Origin: an uncultured Lachnospiraceae bacterium
Lineage (GTDB): Bacteria; Bacillota; Clostridia; Lachnospirales; Lachnospiraceae
DNA: 64,000 nucleotides
Direction: 5' to 3'
NCBI GenBank assembly: GCA_930972465.1
Contig: CAKNHF010000001.1
Span: 62,001 to 126,000, forward strand
Each line of letters opens with the position of its first letter. Within the stretch, counting starts at the first letter, position 1. The notes under the pieces are model-generated. The model was given only the letters and a program-made list of their open reading frames with translations, ran no database searches and had not been told where the DNA came from. Shown piece by piece: positions 40,268 through 51,724 of this stretch. The translations under genes were made by a program, and so were the position numbers.

Positions 40268-40297
40268 GTGGGAGGGGCAAGATCCCGCGAACACCAC
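40268..40297 (+). promoter_or_regulatory. Second L1-binding leader, before rplA
   Basis: GTGG (40268-40271) pairs with CCAC (40294-40297), with GGGA/TCCC inside, followed by AAGGAGGTTATTG. It matches the rplK leader over about 40 bases with few changes. A copy before the L1 gene itself suggests separate feedback on rplK and rplA translation. Confidence 0.65.
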
Positions 40298-40314
40298 AAG
40301 GAGGTTATTGTAAA

Positions 40315-41007
40315 ATGAAACGTGGAAAGAAATATATCGAAGCTGCGAAACTGATCGAGAGAGGAAATCTCTACGACAGGGATGAAGCAGTTGCATTAGT
40401 TAAAAAAGCGGCAACAGCAAAATTTGACGAGACAATTGAAGCTCATATCAGAACAGGATGTGACGGACGTCACGCAGATCAGCAGATCCGTGGCGCAGTT
40501 GTTCTTCCTCACGGAACAGGTAAGAAAGTGCGTATCCTTGTATTTGCAAAAGATGCAAAGGCAGAGGAGGCCAAAGCGGCAGGCGCTGATTACGTTGGAG
40601 GAGACGAGCTGATCCCGAAGATCCAGAATGAAGGATGGCTTGACTTTGACGTTGTAGTTGCAACTCCGGATATGATGGGTATTGTCGGACGTCTCGGACG
40701 TGTGCTCGGACCGAAAGGTCTCATGCCGAACCCGAAGGCGGGTACAGTTACCATGGACGTGACAAAGGCTATCAATGAGATCAAAGCAGGTAAGATTGAG
40801 TACAGACTGGATAAGACAAACATCATCCATGTGCCGATCGGAAAAGCATCCTTTACTGAGGAGCAGTTAGCGGACAACTTCCAGACGCTTATCGATGCGA
40901 TCAACAAGGCGAGACCGGCAGCTGTTAAGGGACAGTTCCTGAAGAGCGTGACTCTTACATCAACAATGGGCCCTGGCGTTAAGGTTAACCCGCTGAAGCT
41001 TGCATAA
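40315..41007 (+). CDS. rplA: 50S ribosomal protein L1
   Basis: The 230-residue L1 has [21 protein letters not shown] in the N-terminal half and [21 protein letters not shown] in the middle, both highly conserved. L1 binds 23S rRNA and also represses its own operon through the leaders described. Confidence 0.97.
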   Translation: MKRGKKYIEAAKLIERGNLYDRDEAVALVKKAATAKFDETIEAHIRTGCDGRHADQQIRGAVVLPHGTGKKVRILVFAKDAKAEEAKAAGADYVGGDELIPKIQNEGWLDFDVVVATPDMMGIVGRLGRVLGPKGLMPNPKAGTVTMDVTKAINEIKAGKIEYRLDKTNIIHVPIGKASFTEEQLADNFQTLIDAINKARPAAVKGQFLKSVTLTSTMGPGVKVNPLKLA

Positions 41008-41020
41008 TCGATAGAATATG

Positions 41021-41055
41021 AGAGGGGAAATACAATTGCTGTATTTCCTCTTTTT
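41021..41055 (+). terminator. Terminator after rplA
   Basis: GAGGGGAAATACA pairs with TGTATTTCCTC (41040-41050), followed by TTTTT. Confidence 0.85.
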
Positions 41056-41073
41056 ATCCTTGTCAAAAAAGTG

Positions 41074-41102
41074 TTGACATACAAGTGAAAATGTGATACT
41101 TT
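41074..41102 (+). promoter_or_regulatory. Promoter of rplJ-rplL
   Basis: TTGACA (41074-41079) and TACTTT (41097-41102) are 17 bases apart. Confidence 0.7.
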
Positions 41103-41107
41103 ATATT

Positions 41108-41234
41108 AGCAACTGCCGAAGACAGTAGGTGCTGTAAAGCGTAAGGATAAAACGCCTACCGAGGAGAGTTAGATTTCTACGTAAGTATGAATTGACGAAA
41201 ACTCCGTGTCTTTGGATGCGGAGCTTTTTTTTGG
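41108..41234 (+). promoter_or_regulatory. L10 leader with attenuator
   Basis: The leader upstream of rplJ has the L10-binding region (GCAACTGCCGAAGACAGTAG, then GCCTACCGAGGAG) and ends in a CTCCG/CGGAG hairpin (41202-41223) followed by eight T residues (41225-41232). L10 bound to this leader favours termination before rplJ-rplL. Confidence 0.75.
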
Positions 41235-41282
41235 TATACTTTGGCAGTACACGCAGAATAAAATAAGGAGGTGTACCCGAAA

Positions 41283-41837
41283 GTGGCAAAGGTTGAATTG
41301 AAACAGCCGATCGTTCAGGCGATCGCAGAAGAGATCAAAGATGCTGAGTCAGTAGTTCTGGTTGACTACCGCGGACTTACAGTTGCTCAGGATACAGAGC
41401 TTCGTAAGCAGCTCAGAGAAGCAGGCGTAGTCTACAAGGTTTACAAGAACACAATGATGAAGAGGGCCTTCGAGGGAACAGAGTTTGAAGGTCTTGAAAG
41501 CTGTCTTGAAGGACCGAGCGCTATCGCGATTTCAAAGGATGACGCGACAGCACCGGCAAGAATCATCTGCAATTTTGCAAAAGATGCTCCGGCACTTGAG
41601 CTTAAGGGCGGCGTGGTTGAAGGAACAGTTTATGATATCGCCGGACTGACAGAACTTTCCAAGATTCCGTCAAGAGAAGTGCTTCTCTCCAGACTTCTTG
41701 GAAGCATGCAGTCACCGATTGCAAACTTCGCACGTGTTATCAAGCAGATCGCAGAGAAAGACGGCGAGGCAGAACCGGCAGAGGCAGCAGCTGAGGAGAC
41801 AGCAGAGGCACCGGCAGAGGCACCGGCAGCAGAGTAA
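41283..41837 (+). CDS. rplJ: 50S ribosomal protein L10
   Basis: The protein of 184 residues has the L10 core (LVDYRGLTVAQDTELRKQLR, YKVYKNTMMKRA) and an Ala/Glu-rich acidic tail. The start is GTG 41283, well spaced after AAGGAGG; the GTG at 41271 lies within that site. It anchors the L7/L12 stalk. Confidence 0.95.
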   Translation: MAKVELKQPIVQAIAEEIKDAESVVLVDYRGLTVAQDTELRKQLREAGVVYKVYKNTMMKRAFEGTEFEGLESCLEGPSAIAISKDDATAPARIICNFAKDAPALELKGGVVEGTVYDIAGLTELSKIPSREVLLSRLLGSMQSPIANFARVIKQIAEKDGEAEPAEAAAEETAEAPAEAPAAE

Positions 41838-41943
41838 TCTGACAGAGGCGCGTATAAGCGCGTGAACATCAGGATACAGGCATCCCCGGGATACAGGGAA
41901 AACAACGATTTATAAAATATAAGAAAAATGGAGGAAATCAAAA

Positions 41944-42318
41944 ATGGCTAAGTTAACAACAGCTGAAATGATCGATGCGATCAAAGAGTTATCAGTATTA
42001 GAGTTAAATGAGCTTGTAAAAGCTTGTGAAGAAGAATTTGGTGTATCTGCAGCAGCAGGCGTTGTAGTTGCAGCAGCAGGCGGAGAGGCAGCAGCAGCTG
42101 AAGAGAAGGATGAGTTCGATGTAGAACTTGTTTCTGCAGGATCTTCCAAGGTTAAGGTTATCAAAGCTGTACGTGAGATCACAGGTCTTGGCCTGAAAGA
42201 GGCAAAAGAGCTTGTTGACAACGCTCCGAAGGTAGTAAAAGAGGCTGTTTCCAAGGCTGAGGCTGAGGAGATCAAGGCTAAACTTGAAGAGCAGGGAGCA
42301 GAGGTTAACCTGAAATAA
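41944..42318 (+). CDS. rplL: 50S ribosomal protein L7/L12
   Basis: The 124-residue protein has the N-terminal dimer domain, an Ala/Gly hinge ([19 protein letters not shown]) and the C-terminal globular domain ([20 protein letters not shown]) that recruits translation factors. Confidence 0.97.
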   Translation: MAKLTTAEMIDAIKELSVLELNELVKACEEEFGVSAAAGVVVAAAGGEAAAAEEKDEFDVELVSAGSSKVKVIKAVREITGLGLKEAKELVDNAPKVVKEAVSKAEAEEIKAKLEEQGAEVNLK

Positions 42319-42345
42319 TTGATTCTGTTACAGAATGATAAGGAG

Positions 42346-42382
42346 GACCGCAGAAGATAAAACACACTTCTGCGGTCTTTTG
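42346..42382 (+). terminator. Terminator after rplL
   Basis: GACCGCAGAAG (42346-42356) pairs with CTTCTGCGGTC (42367-42377), followed by TTTTGC. Confidence 0.85.
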
Positions 42383-42402
42383 CATTTTCCGAGGTGAATT
42401 AA

Positions 42403-43554
42403 ATGGATGCAGTGGAACTGACCCGCATGCTTGTGCGGACGGAGAGCACCAATCCGGGAACGGGAGAAGCCGGGATGGAGAAGATCATCCTGGATCTTCT
42501 CCGGGAAAGCGGAGCGGAGACGGAAGAATATGAAGTTTTTCCGGGACGGAGTATTGTGCGCGGGATCATCCGGGGGAAGCGGCGGCATCCGGCGCTTGTT
42601 TTCCTGTGCCATATGGATACAGTTGTAGTGGGAGAGGGATGGTCTGAAGATCCTTTTTCGGCCCGGGTGTCGGGAGGAAGAATTCTGGGACGGGGATCCT
42701 GTGATATGAAGTCGGGGCTTGCCTGCGCGCTTACAGCTTTCTGCGAAGAGGCGGAAAGAAGAAAAACATCGGAACTTCGCCCTGAGCATTCCATTGTGTT
42801 TATCGGCACGGTAGATGAGGAAGGGAATATGGCAGGAGCCGAGGCTGCTGTTTCGCAGAAATGGATTTCACCGGAGGACTGGGTTCTTGATATGGAACCT
42901 ACTTCGGGTATGATACAGATGGCTCATAAGGGCAGAACCTGGTTTGAACTGGAATGCCGGGGGATCACTGCTCATGCCAGCATGCCGGAGAAAGGAGCCG
43001 ATGCCATTGCGGGCATTGCTTTCATGATCACGGAAATACGACGGCTGATCGGGATGGCTCCCTCCCATCCCGAACTGGGCAGATCAACTGTCACGTTCGG
43101 AGAGATTTCCGGAGGCTACAGTCCGTATGTTGTCTCGGATTACTGCAGGGTGACGATCGATATGCGGCTCGTTCCTCCTCTTAATACGGCGGAGGCGGAA
43201 AAAATGGTCAGAGCGGCAGTGCGGAAAGGCGAAGAGGCAGTGCCCGGAGTGAAAGGCGAGATCCACATCACCGGAGACCGTCCGCCGGTTGAGACGCACC
43301 GGGAGTCCCGGCTGCTGAAGATGCTGGCGGAGTCGGTTGAGACAGTGACTGGAAGAAAAGCAGAGGTGTCGTCATTCCCGGGATATACTGATACAGCGGT
43401 AGTGGCGGGGATGACAGGAAACAGAAACTGTATGTCCTATGGACCGGGCAGCCTTGCTCAGGCGCATAAGCCGGACGAGTATGTAGAGATTTCGGATATC
43501 GAGAGATGCGTGTCGGTCTGCAGAGAACTGATACGACGAGTGGAGTCAGACTAA
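42403..43554 (+). CDS. M20-family metallopeptidase (ArgE/DapE-like)
   Basis: The 383-residue zinc amidohydrolase has the metal motifs CHMDTVVVG (about residue 69), GRGSCDMKSG and TVDEEG, plus SYGPGSLAQAHKPDEYVEISD near the end. The family removes acyl or peptide groups from amino acids. The exact substrate is unknown. It starts 84 bases after rplL, beyond the terminator, and precedes the rpoB promoter. Confidence 0.87.
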   Translation: MDAVELTRMLVRTESTNPGTGEAGMEKIILDLLRESGAETEEYEVFPGRSIVRGIIRGKRRHPALVFLCHMDTVVVGEGWSEDPFSARVSGGRILGRGSCDMKSGLACALTAFCEEAERRKTSELRPEHSIVFIGTVDEEGNMAGAEAAVSQKWISPEDWVLDMEPTSGMIQMAHKGRTWFELECRGITAHASMPEKGADAIAGIAFMITEIRRLIGMAPSHPELGRSTVTFGEISGGYSPYVVSDYCRVTIDMRLVPPLNTAEAEKMVRAAVRKGEEAVPGVKGEIHITGDRPPVETHRESRLLKMLAESVETVTGRKAEVSSFPGYTDTAVVAGMTGNRNCMSYGPGSLAQAHKPDEYVEISDIERCVSVCRELIRRVESD

Positions 43555-43610
43555 TATCATATATGAAGAAAAATGTCAAGAGAAAAGTGGGAAAAACAGA
43601 TAAAAACTTA

Positions 43611-43640
43611 TTGACAAGAAAAAGTGCTTTGTGATATAGT
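43611..43640 (+). promoter_or_regulatory. Promoter of rpoB-rpoC
   Basis: TTGACA (43611-43616) and TATAGT (43635-43640) are 18 bases apart. Confidence 0.75.
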
Positions 43641-43860
43641 AAAAAATGCGCTATTATGGAAAGGTGTGCCATATTAGCGGCAGAAATGCTGTCGCAGGGC
43701 CCTTTTCATTATATATCAACTTGAAGTTACACCGGCTCCTGACGGAGCTGAAAATGTGACCGCTTCTGAGCGCGGGAATACCGCGGCCTGCGAGAGCCGC
43801 ATGAGAATTCTTCTGCGCAGAGATGCGGCTGCAAAAAAATATATGAGGAGTGAAACGTCA
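43641..43860 (+). other. Structured leader of rpoB
   Basis: The 5' leader of about 220 bases holds a GCGGCAG/CTGTCGC hairpin (43677-43695) followed by a weak TTTT (43702-43705), and a GCTCC/GGAGC hairpin (43735-43748). The first could be a weak attenuator. The open frame upstream of the real rpoB start has no ribosome-binding site. Confidence 0.35.
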
Positions 43861-46800
43861 ATGGAGAAAAACAGAATCCGTCCCATCAAAACCGGAAAAA
43901 GTTTCCGCATGAGCTATTCCAGGCAAAAAGAAGTATTGGAGATGCCTAACCTCATTGAAGTCCAGAAAGATTCCTATCAGTGGTTTCTGGATGAAGGTCT
44001 CAAAGAGGTATTCGACGATATTTCACCGATCGCTGATTACAGCGGACACCTCAGTCTGGAATTTGTTGACTTCACGCTCTGTGAGGATGACGTGAAGTAT
44101 ACAATCGACGAGTGCAAAGAGCGCGATGCGACTTATGCGGCACCCCTGAAAGTAAGGGTGAGACTTTATAATAAGGAAAATGATGAGATCAATGAGCACG
44201 AGATCTTTATGGGAGATCTTCCGCTGATGACAAAGACCGGTACTTTTGTGATCAACGGTGCAGAACGTGTTATCGTCAGCCAGCTTGTGCGCTCACCGGG
44301 TATCTATTACGGAATTGCTCATGACAAGCTTGGAAAAAAGCTCTATTCGGCAACAGTGATCCCGAACAGAGGCGCGTGGCTTGAGTATGAGACGGACTCC
44401 AACGACGTTTTCTATGTGCGTGTTGACAGGACAAGAAAAGTGCCTATCACTGTACTGATCCGTGCTCTGGGAATCGGAACGAATGCGGAAATTCTGGAAC
44501 TTTTCGGCGAGGAACCGAAGATCCTTGCAAGCTTTGGAAAGGACACTGCTGAGAATTATCAGGAGGGTCTTTTAGAGCTGTACAAAAAGATACGTCCGGG
44601 TGAGCCTCTGGCTGTGGACAGCGCGGAGAGCCTTATCACGAGTATGTTCTTTGATCCGAGAAGATACGATCTTGCCAAGGTCGGACGTTATAAATTCAAC
44701 AAGAAGCTGATGCTCAGAAACCGTGTTACCGGTCAGGTTCTGGCAGAGGATGTGGTAAGTCCGATTACAGGAGAGATCGTTGCAGAGAAGGGAACGAAGA
44801 TTACACGCGAGATCGCAGATGCGATCCAGAACTCGGCGGCTCCTTACCTGTGGGTAGAGGGAGAGGATGAGTCAAGAAATATCAAGATTCTTTCCAATAT
44901 GATGGTGGATCTGCAGGCAGTCGTTGATATCGATCCGAAGGAAGTCGGAGTAAAGGAACAGGTTTATTATCCTGTCCTTGCAGGTATTATCGAGGAGGCA
45001 GCGGGCGATATTGACGAGATGAAGAGGATGATCAGACGTGATATCCATGATCTGATTCCGAAGCATATCACCAAGGAAGATATCCTTGCTTCCATTAACT
45101 ACAATATGCATCTTGAATACGGCATGGGAAATGACGATGATATCGATCACCTGGGCAACAGACGTATCCGCGCGGTGGGAGAACTTCTTCAGAACCAGTA
45201 CAGGATCGGTCTGTCCAGACTGGAGAGAGTGGTTCGCGAGCGTATGACAACTCAGGATCAGGAAGGAATTTCGCCGCAGTCGCTGATCAATATCAAGCCG
45301 GTGACAGCAGCGGTGAAAGAATTTTTCGGCTCCTCTCAGCTGTCTCAGTTCATGGATCAGAACAACCCGCTGGGTGAGCTGACTCACAAGAGACGTCTTT
45401 CGGCACTTGGTCCGGGAGGTCTGTCGAGAGATCGTGCAGGATTTGAGGTTCGTGACGTACATTACTCCCATTACGGAAGAATGTGCCCGATTGAAACTCC
45501 TGAGGGTCCGAACATTGGTCTGATCAACTCTCTGGCGACTTATGCGAGAATCAATGAATATGGATTCATTGAGGCGCCTTATCGTAAGATTGACAAGTCG
45601 GATCCGCAGAATCCGAGGGTTACGGATGAAGTAGTATATATGACTGCGGATGAGGAAGACAACTATCATGTGGCTCAGGCAAATACGCCTCTGGATGAAG
45701 AGGGCCACTTTGTAAATAAGAACGTATCCGGTCGTTATCGCGAAGAGACGCAGGAGTATGAGAGAAATAAATTCGACTACATGGATGTGTCTCCTAAGAT
45801 GGTGTTCTCTGTTGCTACGGCGCTGATTCCGTTCCTTCAGAACGATGATGCGAACCGTGCTCTTATGGGATCCAACATGCAGCGTCAGGCGGTTCCGCTT
45901 CTTACAACGGAGGCTCCTGTCGTAGGAACGGGAATGGAAGTGAAAGCGGCGGTTGACTCCGGTGTCTGCGTTGTTGCAGAGCAGGCCGGTGTTGTGGAAA
46001 GCTCCACCTCCACGCAGATCGTGGTGAAGCACGACGACGGAACAAGAAAGGCATACAAGCTGACAAAATTCCAGCGGAGCAACCAGAGCAACTGTTACAA
46101 TCAGAGACCTATCGTGGATAAGGGTGAGAGAGTTGAGGCCGGCCAGGTTATCGCAGACGGCCCGTCCACATCCGGCGGAGAGATGGCTCTCGGCAAGAAC
46201 CCGCTCATCGGTTTCATGACCTGGGAAGGATATAACTACGAGGATGCCGTACTCTTAAGCGAGAGACTTGTTCAGGATGATGTTTATACATCAGTCCATA
46301 TCGAAGAATACGAGGCGGAAGCAAGAGATACAAAACTGGGACCGGAGGAGATCACAAGAGATATCCCGGGTGTCGGCGACGACGCGCTCAAGGATCTGGA
46401 TGAGAGAGGAATCATCCGTATCGGCGCAGAGGTCCGCGCAGGAGATATCCTGGTAGGTAAAGTTACGCCGAAGGGAGAGACCGAGCTTACGGCCGAGGAA
46501 AGGCTGCTCCGTGCAATCTTCGGTGAGAAAGCCCGCGAGGTCAGAGATACATCTCTGAAAGTACCTCACGGAGAATATGGTATTGTTGTAGATGCAAAAG
46601 TGTTTACAAGAGAAAACGGAGACGAGCTGTCTCCGGGCGTAAATGAGTCGGTAAGAATCTACATTGCACAGAAGAGAAAGATCTCTGTGGGTGACAAGAT
46701 GGCCGGACGTCACGGCAACAAGGGTGTCGTTTCCCGAGTGCTTCCTGTAGAAGATATGCCGTTCCTTCCGAACGGACGTCCGCTGGATATCGTGCTGAAT

Positions 46801-47730
46801 CCGCTGGGTGTGCCTTCCCGAATGAATATCGGACAGGTGCTGGAGATTCATCTGAGTCTTGCGGCCAAGGCTCTCGGATTTAACATCTCTACACCGGTAT
46901 TCGACGGCGCAAATGAGATCGACATCATGGATACGCTTGATCTGGCAAATGATTATGTGAACCTGGAATGGGAAGAGTTTGAAAAGAAGCATGGAGAAGA
47001 ACTGCTTCCGGAAGTCCTTCAGTATCTCTCCGACAACAGAGAGCACAGAAAACTCTGGAAGGGAGTTCCGCTGTCAAGAGACGGTAAGGTTCGTCTGCGC
47101 GACGGACGTACCGGAGAATATTTTGACAGCCCGGTAACGATCGGACACATGCACTACCTGAAACTTCACCATCTGGTAGACGATAAAATCCACGCGCGTT
47201 CCACAGGTCCGTACTCCCTCGTTACGCAGCAGCCTCTGGGCGGTAAAGCACAGTTCGGCGGACAGCGTTTCGGTGAGATGGAGGTTTGGGCACTGGAGGC
47301 TTACGGCGCATCTTACACGCTGCAGGAGATTCTGACCGTGAAGTCGGATGATGTGGTCGGACGTGTGAAAACATACGAGGCGATCATCAAGGGTGAGAAT
47401 ATTCCTGAGCCTGGTGTTCCGGAATCCTTCAAGGTGCTTCTGAAAGAGCTGCAGTCACTTGCTCTGGACGTCCGCGTACTCCGCGATGACAACACGGAAG
47501 TGGAGATCATGGAGAATGTGGATTACGGTGAAACAGACCTGAGACATATTATTGAAGGCGATAGGAAATACCGGGATGAAAATGAATCGTTCGGAGATCA
47601 CGGATTCACCGAACAGGAATTTGTCGGAGAAGAGCTTGCTGACGTAGAGCCGGAGGAAGAGCCGGACGACAGTGATTTCGACGGCGAGGAGATCAGTTTC
47701 GACGAGTATTCAGGTGATGAGGAAGAATAG
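43861..47730 (+). CDS. rpoB: RNA polymerase subunit beta
   Basis: The protein has about 1289 residues, the usual clostridial length. Visible landmarks are the rifampicin region [14 protein letters not shown], then [13 protein letters not shown], the segment [20 protein letters not shown] near the active site and the C-terminal [20 protein letters not shown]. The start is ATG 43861, with GAGGAG at 43844-43849; the longer frame from 43756 is not needed. The rifampicin region has the sensitive-type residues. Confidence 0.97.
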   Translation: MEKNRIRPIKTGKSFRMSYSRQKEVLEMPNLIEVQKDSYQWFLDEGLKEVFDDISPIADYSGHLSLEFVDFTLCEDDVKYTIDECKERDATYAAPLKVRVRLYNKENDEINEHEIFMGDLPLMTKTGTFVINGAERVIVSQLVRSPGIYYGIAHDKLGKKLYSATVIPNRGAWLEYETDSNDVFYVRVDRTRKVPITVLIRALGIGTNAEILELFGEEPKILASFGKDTAENYQEGLLELYKKIRPGEPLAVDSAESLITSMFFDPRRYDLAKVGRYKFNKKLMLRNRVTGQVLAEDVVSPITGEIVAEKGTKITREIADAIQNSAAPYLWVEGEDESRNIKILSNMMVDLQAVVDIDPKEVGVKEQVYYPVLAGIIEEAAGDIDEMKRMIRRDIHDLIPKHITKEDILASINYNMHLEYGMGNDDDIDHLGNRRIRAVGELLQNQYRIGLSRLERVVRERMTTQDQEGISPQSLINIKPVTAAVKEFFGSSQLSQFMDQNNPLGELTHKRRLSALGPGGLSRDRAGFEVRDVHYSHYGRMCPIETPEGPNIGLINSLATYARINEYGFIEAPYRKIDKSDPQNPRVTDEVVYMTADEEDNYHVAQANTPLDEEGHFVNKNVSGRYREETQEYERNKFDYMDVSPKMVFSVATALIPFLQNDDANRALMGSNMQRQAVPLLTTEAPVVGTGMEVKAAVDSGVCVVAEQAGVVESSTSTQIVVKHDDGTRKAYKLTKFQRSNQSNCYNQRPIVDKGERVEAGQVIADGPSTSGGEMALGKNPLIGFMTWEGYNYEDAVLLSERLVQDDVYTSVHIEEYEAEARDTKLGPEEITRDIPGVGDDALKDLDERGIIRIGAEVRAGDILVGKVTPKGETELTAEERLLRAIFGEKAREVRDTSLKVPHGEYGIVVDAKVFTRENGDELSPGVNESVRIYIAQKRKISVGDKMAGRHGNKGVVSRVLPVEDMPFLPNGRPLDIVLNPLGVPSRMNIGQVLEIHLSLAAKALGFNISTPVFDGANEIDIMDTLDLANDYVNLEWEEFEKKHGEELLPEVLQYLSDNREHRKLWKGVPLSRDGKVRLRDGRTGEYFDSPVTIGHMHYLKLHHLVDDKIHARSTGPYSLVTQQPLGGKAQFGGQRFGEMEVWALEAYGASYTLQEILTVKSDDVVGRVKTYEAIIKGENIPEPGVPESFKVLLKELQSLALDVRVLRDDNTEVEIMENVDYGETDLRHIIEGDRKYRDENESFGDHGFTEQEFVGEELADVEPEEEPDDSDFDGEEISFDEYSGDEEE

Positions 47731-47744
47731 GAGGAGCCAATTCT

Positions 47745-50700
47745 ATGCCAAATAATAATGAACAACAATATGAACCGTTAACCTTTGATGCGATCAAGAT
47801 CGGTCTGGCTTCACCGGAAAAGATCCTTGAGTGGTCCAGAGGCGAAGTGACAAAGCCGGAGACAATCAACTACAGGACATTGAAACCAGAGAAGGACGGT
47901 CTGTTCTGTGAAAGAATCTTCGGACCGAGCAAGGACTGGGAGTGTCACTGCGGAAAGTATAAAAAGATCCGCTATAAAGGCGTTGTCTGCGACCGGTGCG
48001 GGGTTGAGGTCACAAAGGCAAGTGTGCGCCGTGAGCGTATGGGACATATCGCTCTGGCTGCACCGGTATCCCATATCTGGTATTTTAAGGGTATTCCGAG
48101 CCGCATGGGACTGATCCTTGATATTTCTCCGAGAACACTGGAGCGGGTGCTTTACTTCGCGTCCTACATTGTACTGGATAAGGGCGAGACGGATCTGCAG
48201 AATAAACAGATCCTTTCCGAAGCTGAATATCAGGAGCAGAAGGAAAAATGGGGCAGAAATGCATTCCGCGTCGGCATGGGAGCCGAGGCTATCAAGGAGC
48301 TGCTTGAGGCTATTGATCTTGATAAAGAGTACGATGAGCTTCAGAAGGCTCTGGAGAATGCGACAGGGCAGAAGCGCGCAAGAATCGTGAAGCGTCTGGA
48401 GGTTGTTGAGGCATTCCGCGAGTCGGGCAACAGACCGGAGTGGATGATACTTACAGCGATTCCGGTCATTCCGCCGGATCTGCGTCCCATGGTTCAGCTG
48501 GACGGCGGACGTTTTGCAACATCTGACCTGAATGATCTGTACAGAAGAATCATAAACAGGAATAACCGTCTTAAGAGACTGCTCGAACTGGGAGCACCGG
48601 ATATCATCGTCCGGAACGAGAAGCGTATGCTTCAGGAAGCAGTGGACGCACTGATCGATAACGGCCGCCGCGGCCGTCCGGTAACAGGACCGGGAAACAG
48701 AGCGCTGAAATCCCTTTCTGACATGCTGAAAGGTAAGTCCGGACGTTTCCGTCAGAATCTGCTTGGAAAACGTGTCGACTATTCCGGACGTTCAGTTATC
48801 GTCGTAGGACCGGAACTGAAGATTTACCAGTGCGGTCTGCCGAAAGAGATGGCGATCGAGCTGTTCAAACCGTTTGTAATGAAAGAACTGGTTGCAAACG
48901 GAACAGCTCATAATATAAAGAATGCGAAGAAGATGGTTGAAAGACTTCAGCCGGAAGTGTGGGATGTTCTTGAGGAAGTGATCAAGGAACATCCGGTTAT
49001 GCTGAACCGTGCCCCCACGCTTCACAGACTTGGTATTCAGGCGTTTGAGCCGATTCTTGTAGAAGGTAAGGCGATCAAGCTGCATCCGCTTGTTTGTACG
49101 GCGTACAACGCTGACTTCGACGGAGACCAGATGGCTGTCCATGTGCCGCTTTCACAGGAAGCGCAGGCAGAGTGCCGGTTCCTTCTTCTCTCACCGAACA
49201 ACCTGCTGAAACCGTCAGACGGAGGCCCGGTTGCCGTTCCTTCACAGGATATGGTCCTTGGTATTTACTATCTGACTCAGGTGAGACCCGGAGCAAAGGG
49301 AGAGGGAATGTTCTTCAAGAGTGTGAGCGAAGCTATTCTCGCTTATGAGAACGGCTATATCACACTGCATTCTCAGATCAAGGTGCGCGTGTCCAAGACC
49401 ATGCCTGACGGAACAGTGAAGACAGGAACTATCGATGCGACTCTCGGACGTCTGCTGTTCAATGAGATCATTCCTCAGGATCTTGGCTTTGTGGACAGAG
49501 ATGTTGAGGGAAATGAGCTTCTGATGGAGATTGACTTCCATGTAGGAAAGAAACAGCTGAAGCAGATCCTTGAGAAGGTCATCAATACACATGGCGCGAC
49601 TCAGACAGCGGAAGTGCTGGATGATGTGAAGGCCATCGGCTATAAGTTCTCAACGAGAGCTGCCATGACCGTATCGATTTCTGATATGACCGTACCGCCG
49701 CAGAAACCGCAGATGATCGAGGAAGCTCAGAACACGGTTGACAGGATCACAAAGAACTACAAACGTGGTCTTATTACAGAAGAAGAGCGTTACAAAGAAG
49801 TTGTAGAGACATGGAAGGCTACCGATGACAAGCTTACAGATGCACTGCTTTCCGGTCTTGATAAATACAATAACATTTATATGATGGCTGACTCCGGAGC
49901 CCGTGGTTCCGATAAGCAGATCAAACAGCTTGCAGGTATGCGAGGACTTATGGCGGATACCACAGGACGTACCATTGAGCTGCCTATCAAGTCCAACTTC
50001 CGTGAAGGTCTTGACGTACTGGAATACTTCATGTCCGCACACGGCGCGCGTAAAGGTCTGTCCGATACGGCGCTCCGTACGGCCGATTCCGGTTACCTGA
50101 CCAGACGTCTGGTTGACGTTTCTCAGCAGCTGATCATTCACGATGCAGACTGTGTGGGACCGGATGAGGAGATCCCGGGAATGTATGTGCATGCATTCAT
50201 GGATGCAAATGAAGAGATTGAGAGCCTTCAGGACAGAATCACAGGACGTTTCTCGTGCGAGGATATCAAAGATAAGGACGGAAATGTACTCGTGAAGGCA
50301 AACCACATGATCACACCACGCCGTGCGGAGAGAGTCATCAAGAAGGGCGTAGGCGAGGACGGAGAACCGATCAAGAAAGTGAAGATCCGTACGATCCTTA
50401 CATGCCGCTGCAAGAACGGTGTGTGTGCAAAATGCTACGGCGCAAACATGGCCACCGGAGAAGTGGTTCAGGTTGGTGAGGCAGTAGGTATTGTAGCTGC
50501 TCAGTCCATCGGTGAGCCGGGTACACAGCTGACCATGCGTACGTTCCATACCGGTGGTGTGGCCGGAGACGATATCACGCAGGGTCTTCCCCGTGTCGAG
50601 GAGCTTTTCGAGGCGAGAAAGCCGAAGGGACTTGCGATTATTACAGAGTTCGCAGGAAGAGCTACAATCAGTGACACGAAAAAGAAACGTGAAGTTATCG

Positions 50701-51392
50701 TTACGAATGAGGAAACGGGTGAATCAAAGGCATACCTTATTCCTTACGGTTCACGTATCAAGATTCAGGACGGCGCGATGCTTGAGGCAGGAGATGAGCT
50801 TACAGAAGGTAGTGTGAATCCGCATGATATCCTTAAAATCAAAGGACTGCGGGCAGTTCAGGACTACATGCTCCGCGAGGTTCAGAGAGTATATCGTCTT
50901 CAGGGTGTTGATATCAATGATAAGCATATCGAAGTTATTGTCCGTCAGATGCTGAAGAAAGTGCGTGTGGAGGAAAAGGGAGATTCCGAATTCCTGCCGG
51001 GCACAATGGTAGATGTGCTTGAATTTGAAGATGTAAACAAGCAGCTTGAGGCCGACGGCAAAGAGCCGGCGACAGGAGAGCAGATCATGCTGGGAATCAC
51101 GAAAGCTTCCCTTGCTACCGATTCCTTCCTGTCAGCTGCATCATTCCAGGAGACAACGAAGGTACTTACTGAAGCTGCAATTAACGGTAAGGTTGATCAT
51201 CTTGTCGGACTGAAAGAGAATGTTATCATCGGTAAACACATTCCGGCTGGTACGGGTATGAAGAAATACCGTGATGTCAGACTGAACACAGATGTAATGC
51301 CGGATGATGAGCTGAATCTGGATGAAGAGCTTGTCCTCGATGAAGAGACAGCTCCGGAAGAACCGGAAACAGCAGTGACAATCGAAGAATAG
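47745..51392 (+). CDS. rpoC: RNA polymerase subunit beta'
   Basis: The 1215-residue beta' has the N-terminal zinc finger CHCGKYKK...CDRCG, the catalytic [15 protein letters not shown], the bridge-helix region ([20 protein letters not shown]) and the second zinc site [13 protein letters not shown]. The acidic C-terminal tail is common in Firmicutes. It lies 14 bases after rpoB and ends at a strong terminator. Confidence 0.98.
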   Translation: MPNNNEQQYEPLTFDAIKIGLASPEKILEWSRGEVTKPETINYRTLKPEKDGLFCERIFGPSKDWECHCGKYKKIRYKGVVCDRCGVEVTKASVRRERMGHIALAAPVSHIWYFKGIPSRMGLILDISPRTLERVLYFASYIVLDKGETDLQNKQILSEAEYQEQKEKWGRNAFRVGMGAEAIKELLEAIDLDKEYDELQKALENATGQKRARIVKRLEVVEAFRESGNRPEWMILTAIPVIPPDLRPMVQLDGGRFATSDLNDLYRRIINRNNRLKRLLELGAPDIIVRNEKRMLQEAVDALIDNGRRGRPVTGPGNRALKSLSDMLKGKSGRFRQNLLGKRVDYSGRSVIVVGPELKIYQCGLPKEMAIELFKPFVMKELVANGTAHNIKNAKKMVERLQPEVWDVLEEVIKEHPVMLNRAPTLHRLGIQAFEPILVEGKAIKLHPLVCTAYNADFDGDQMAVHVPLSQEAQAECRFLLLSPNNLLKPSDGGPVAVPSQDMVLGIYYLTQVRPGAKGEGMFFKSVSEAILAYENGYITLHSQIKVRVSKTMPDGTVKTGTIDATLGRLLFNEIIPQDLGFVDRDVEGNELLMEIDFHVGKKQLKQILEKVINTHGATQTAEVLDDVKAIGYKFSTRAAMTVSISDMTVPPQKPQMIEEAQNTVDRITKNYKRGLITEEERYKEVVETWKATDDKLTDALLSGLDKYNNIYMMADSGARGSDKQIKQLAGMRGLMADTTGRTIELPIKSNFREGLDVLEYFMSAHGARKGLSDTALRTADSGYLTRRLVDVSQQLIIHDADCVGPDEEIPGMYVHAFMDANEEIESLQDRITGRFSCEDIKDKDGNVLVKANHMITPRRAERVIKKGVGEDGEPIKKVKIRTILTCRCKNGVCAKCYGANMATGEVVQVGEAVGIVAAQSIGEPGTQLTMRTFHTGGVAGDDITQGLPRVEELFEARKPKGLAIITEFAGRATISDTKKKREVIVTNEETGESKAYLIPYGSRIKIQDGAMLEAGDELTEGSVNPHDILKIKGLRAVQDYMLREVQRVYRLQGVDINDKHIEVIVRQMLKKVRVEEKGDSEFLPGTMVDVLEFEDVNKQLEADGKEPATGEQIMLGITKASLATDSFLSAASFQETTKVLTEAAINGKVDHLVGLKENVIIGKHIPAGTGMKKYRDVRLNTDVMPDDELNLDEELVLDEETAPEEPETAVTIEE

Positions 51393-51400
51393 AGACAAAG

Positions 51401-51433
51401 AAGGGGACTTCGCCAGACGGCGGAGTCCCCTTT
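51401..51433 (+). terminator. Terminator after rpoC
   Basis: GGGGACTTCGCC pairs with GGCGGAGTCCCC (51419-51430), followed by TTT. The stem is flanked by AA/TT, so it may also stop minus-strand transcription. Confidence 0.8.
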
Positions 51434-51443
51434 GCGGTTCATG

Positions 51444-51587
51444 TTAATCCATAAGAGAAGTTCCAAAACGGATTTTTCTGTAGATTTTCTGGATGATCGT
51501 AACAGGAAGGGAAATCAGGATATAGAATGTTGCGAAAATTCCCGCGGCTCCTCCTATGATCATAAGCAGAATTAAGACAAAATCCAT
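51444..51587 (-). CDS. 47-residue membrane peptide
   Basis: A 47-codon frame on the minus strand reads MDFVLILLMIIGGAAGIFAT and then a basic tail (KIYRKIRFGTSLMD). It has one or two hydrophobic stretches. An AAAGGAG lies 11 bases before the ATG. It follows the response-regulator gene by 137 bases. It is longer than KdpF and I do not recognise it. Confidence 0.6.
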   Translation of the reverse strand: MDFVLILLMIIGGAAGIFATFYILISLPVTIIQKIYRKIRFGTSLMD

Positions 51588-51724
51588 ACAGGTGCACACT
51601 CCTTTCTGCTTTTCCGTATCACGTGTCAGAGATCGCTTTTTTTGCGAGTCCTGAATTCATTTTAGAGTATAATCCTGCAGCGGGAAATGAGAGAGAAAGT
51701 TTTCTAGCAGAATCTTAACGTTTT

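Noticed and set aside
43756-43860. N-terminal extension of rpoB
   Set aside because: It has no ribosome-binding site and covers the structured leader; the ATG at 43861 has a good site.
45330-45430. Rifampicin-resistance changes in rpoB
   Set aside because: The residues at the usual resistance positions are the sensitive type.
44872-46032. A 386-codon minus-strand frame inside rpoB
   Set aside because: It is a shadow of rpoB with no recognisable motif.
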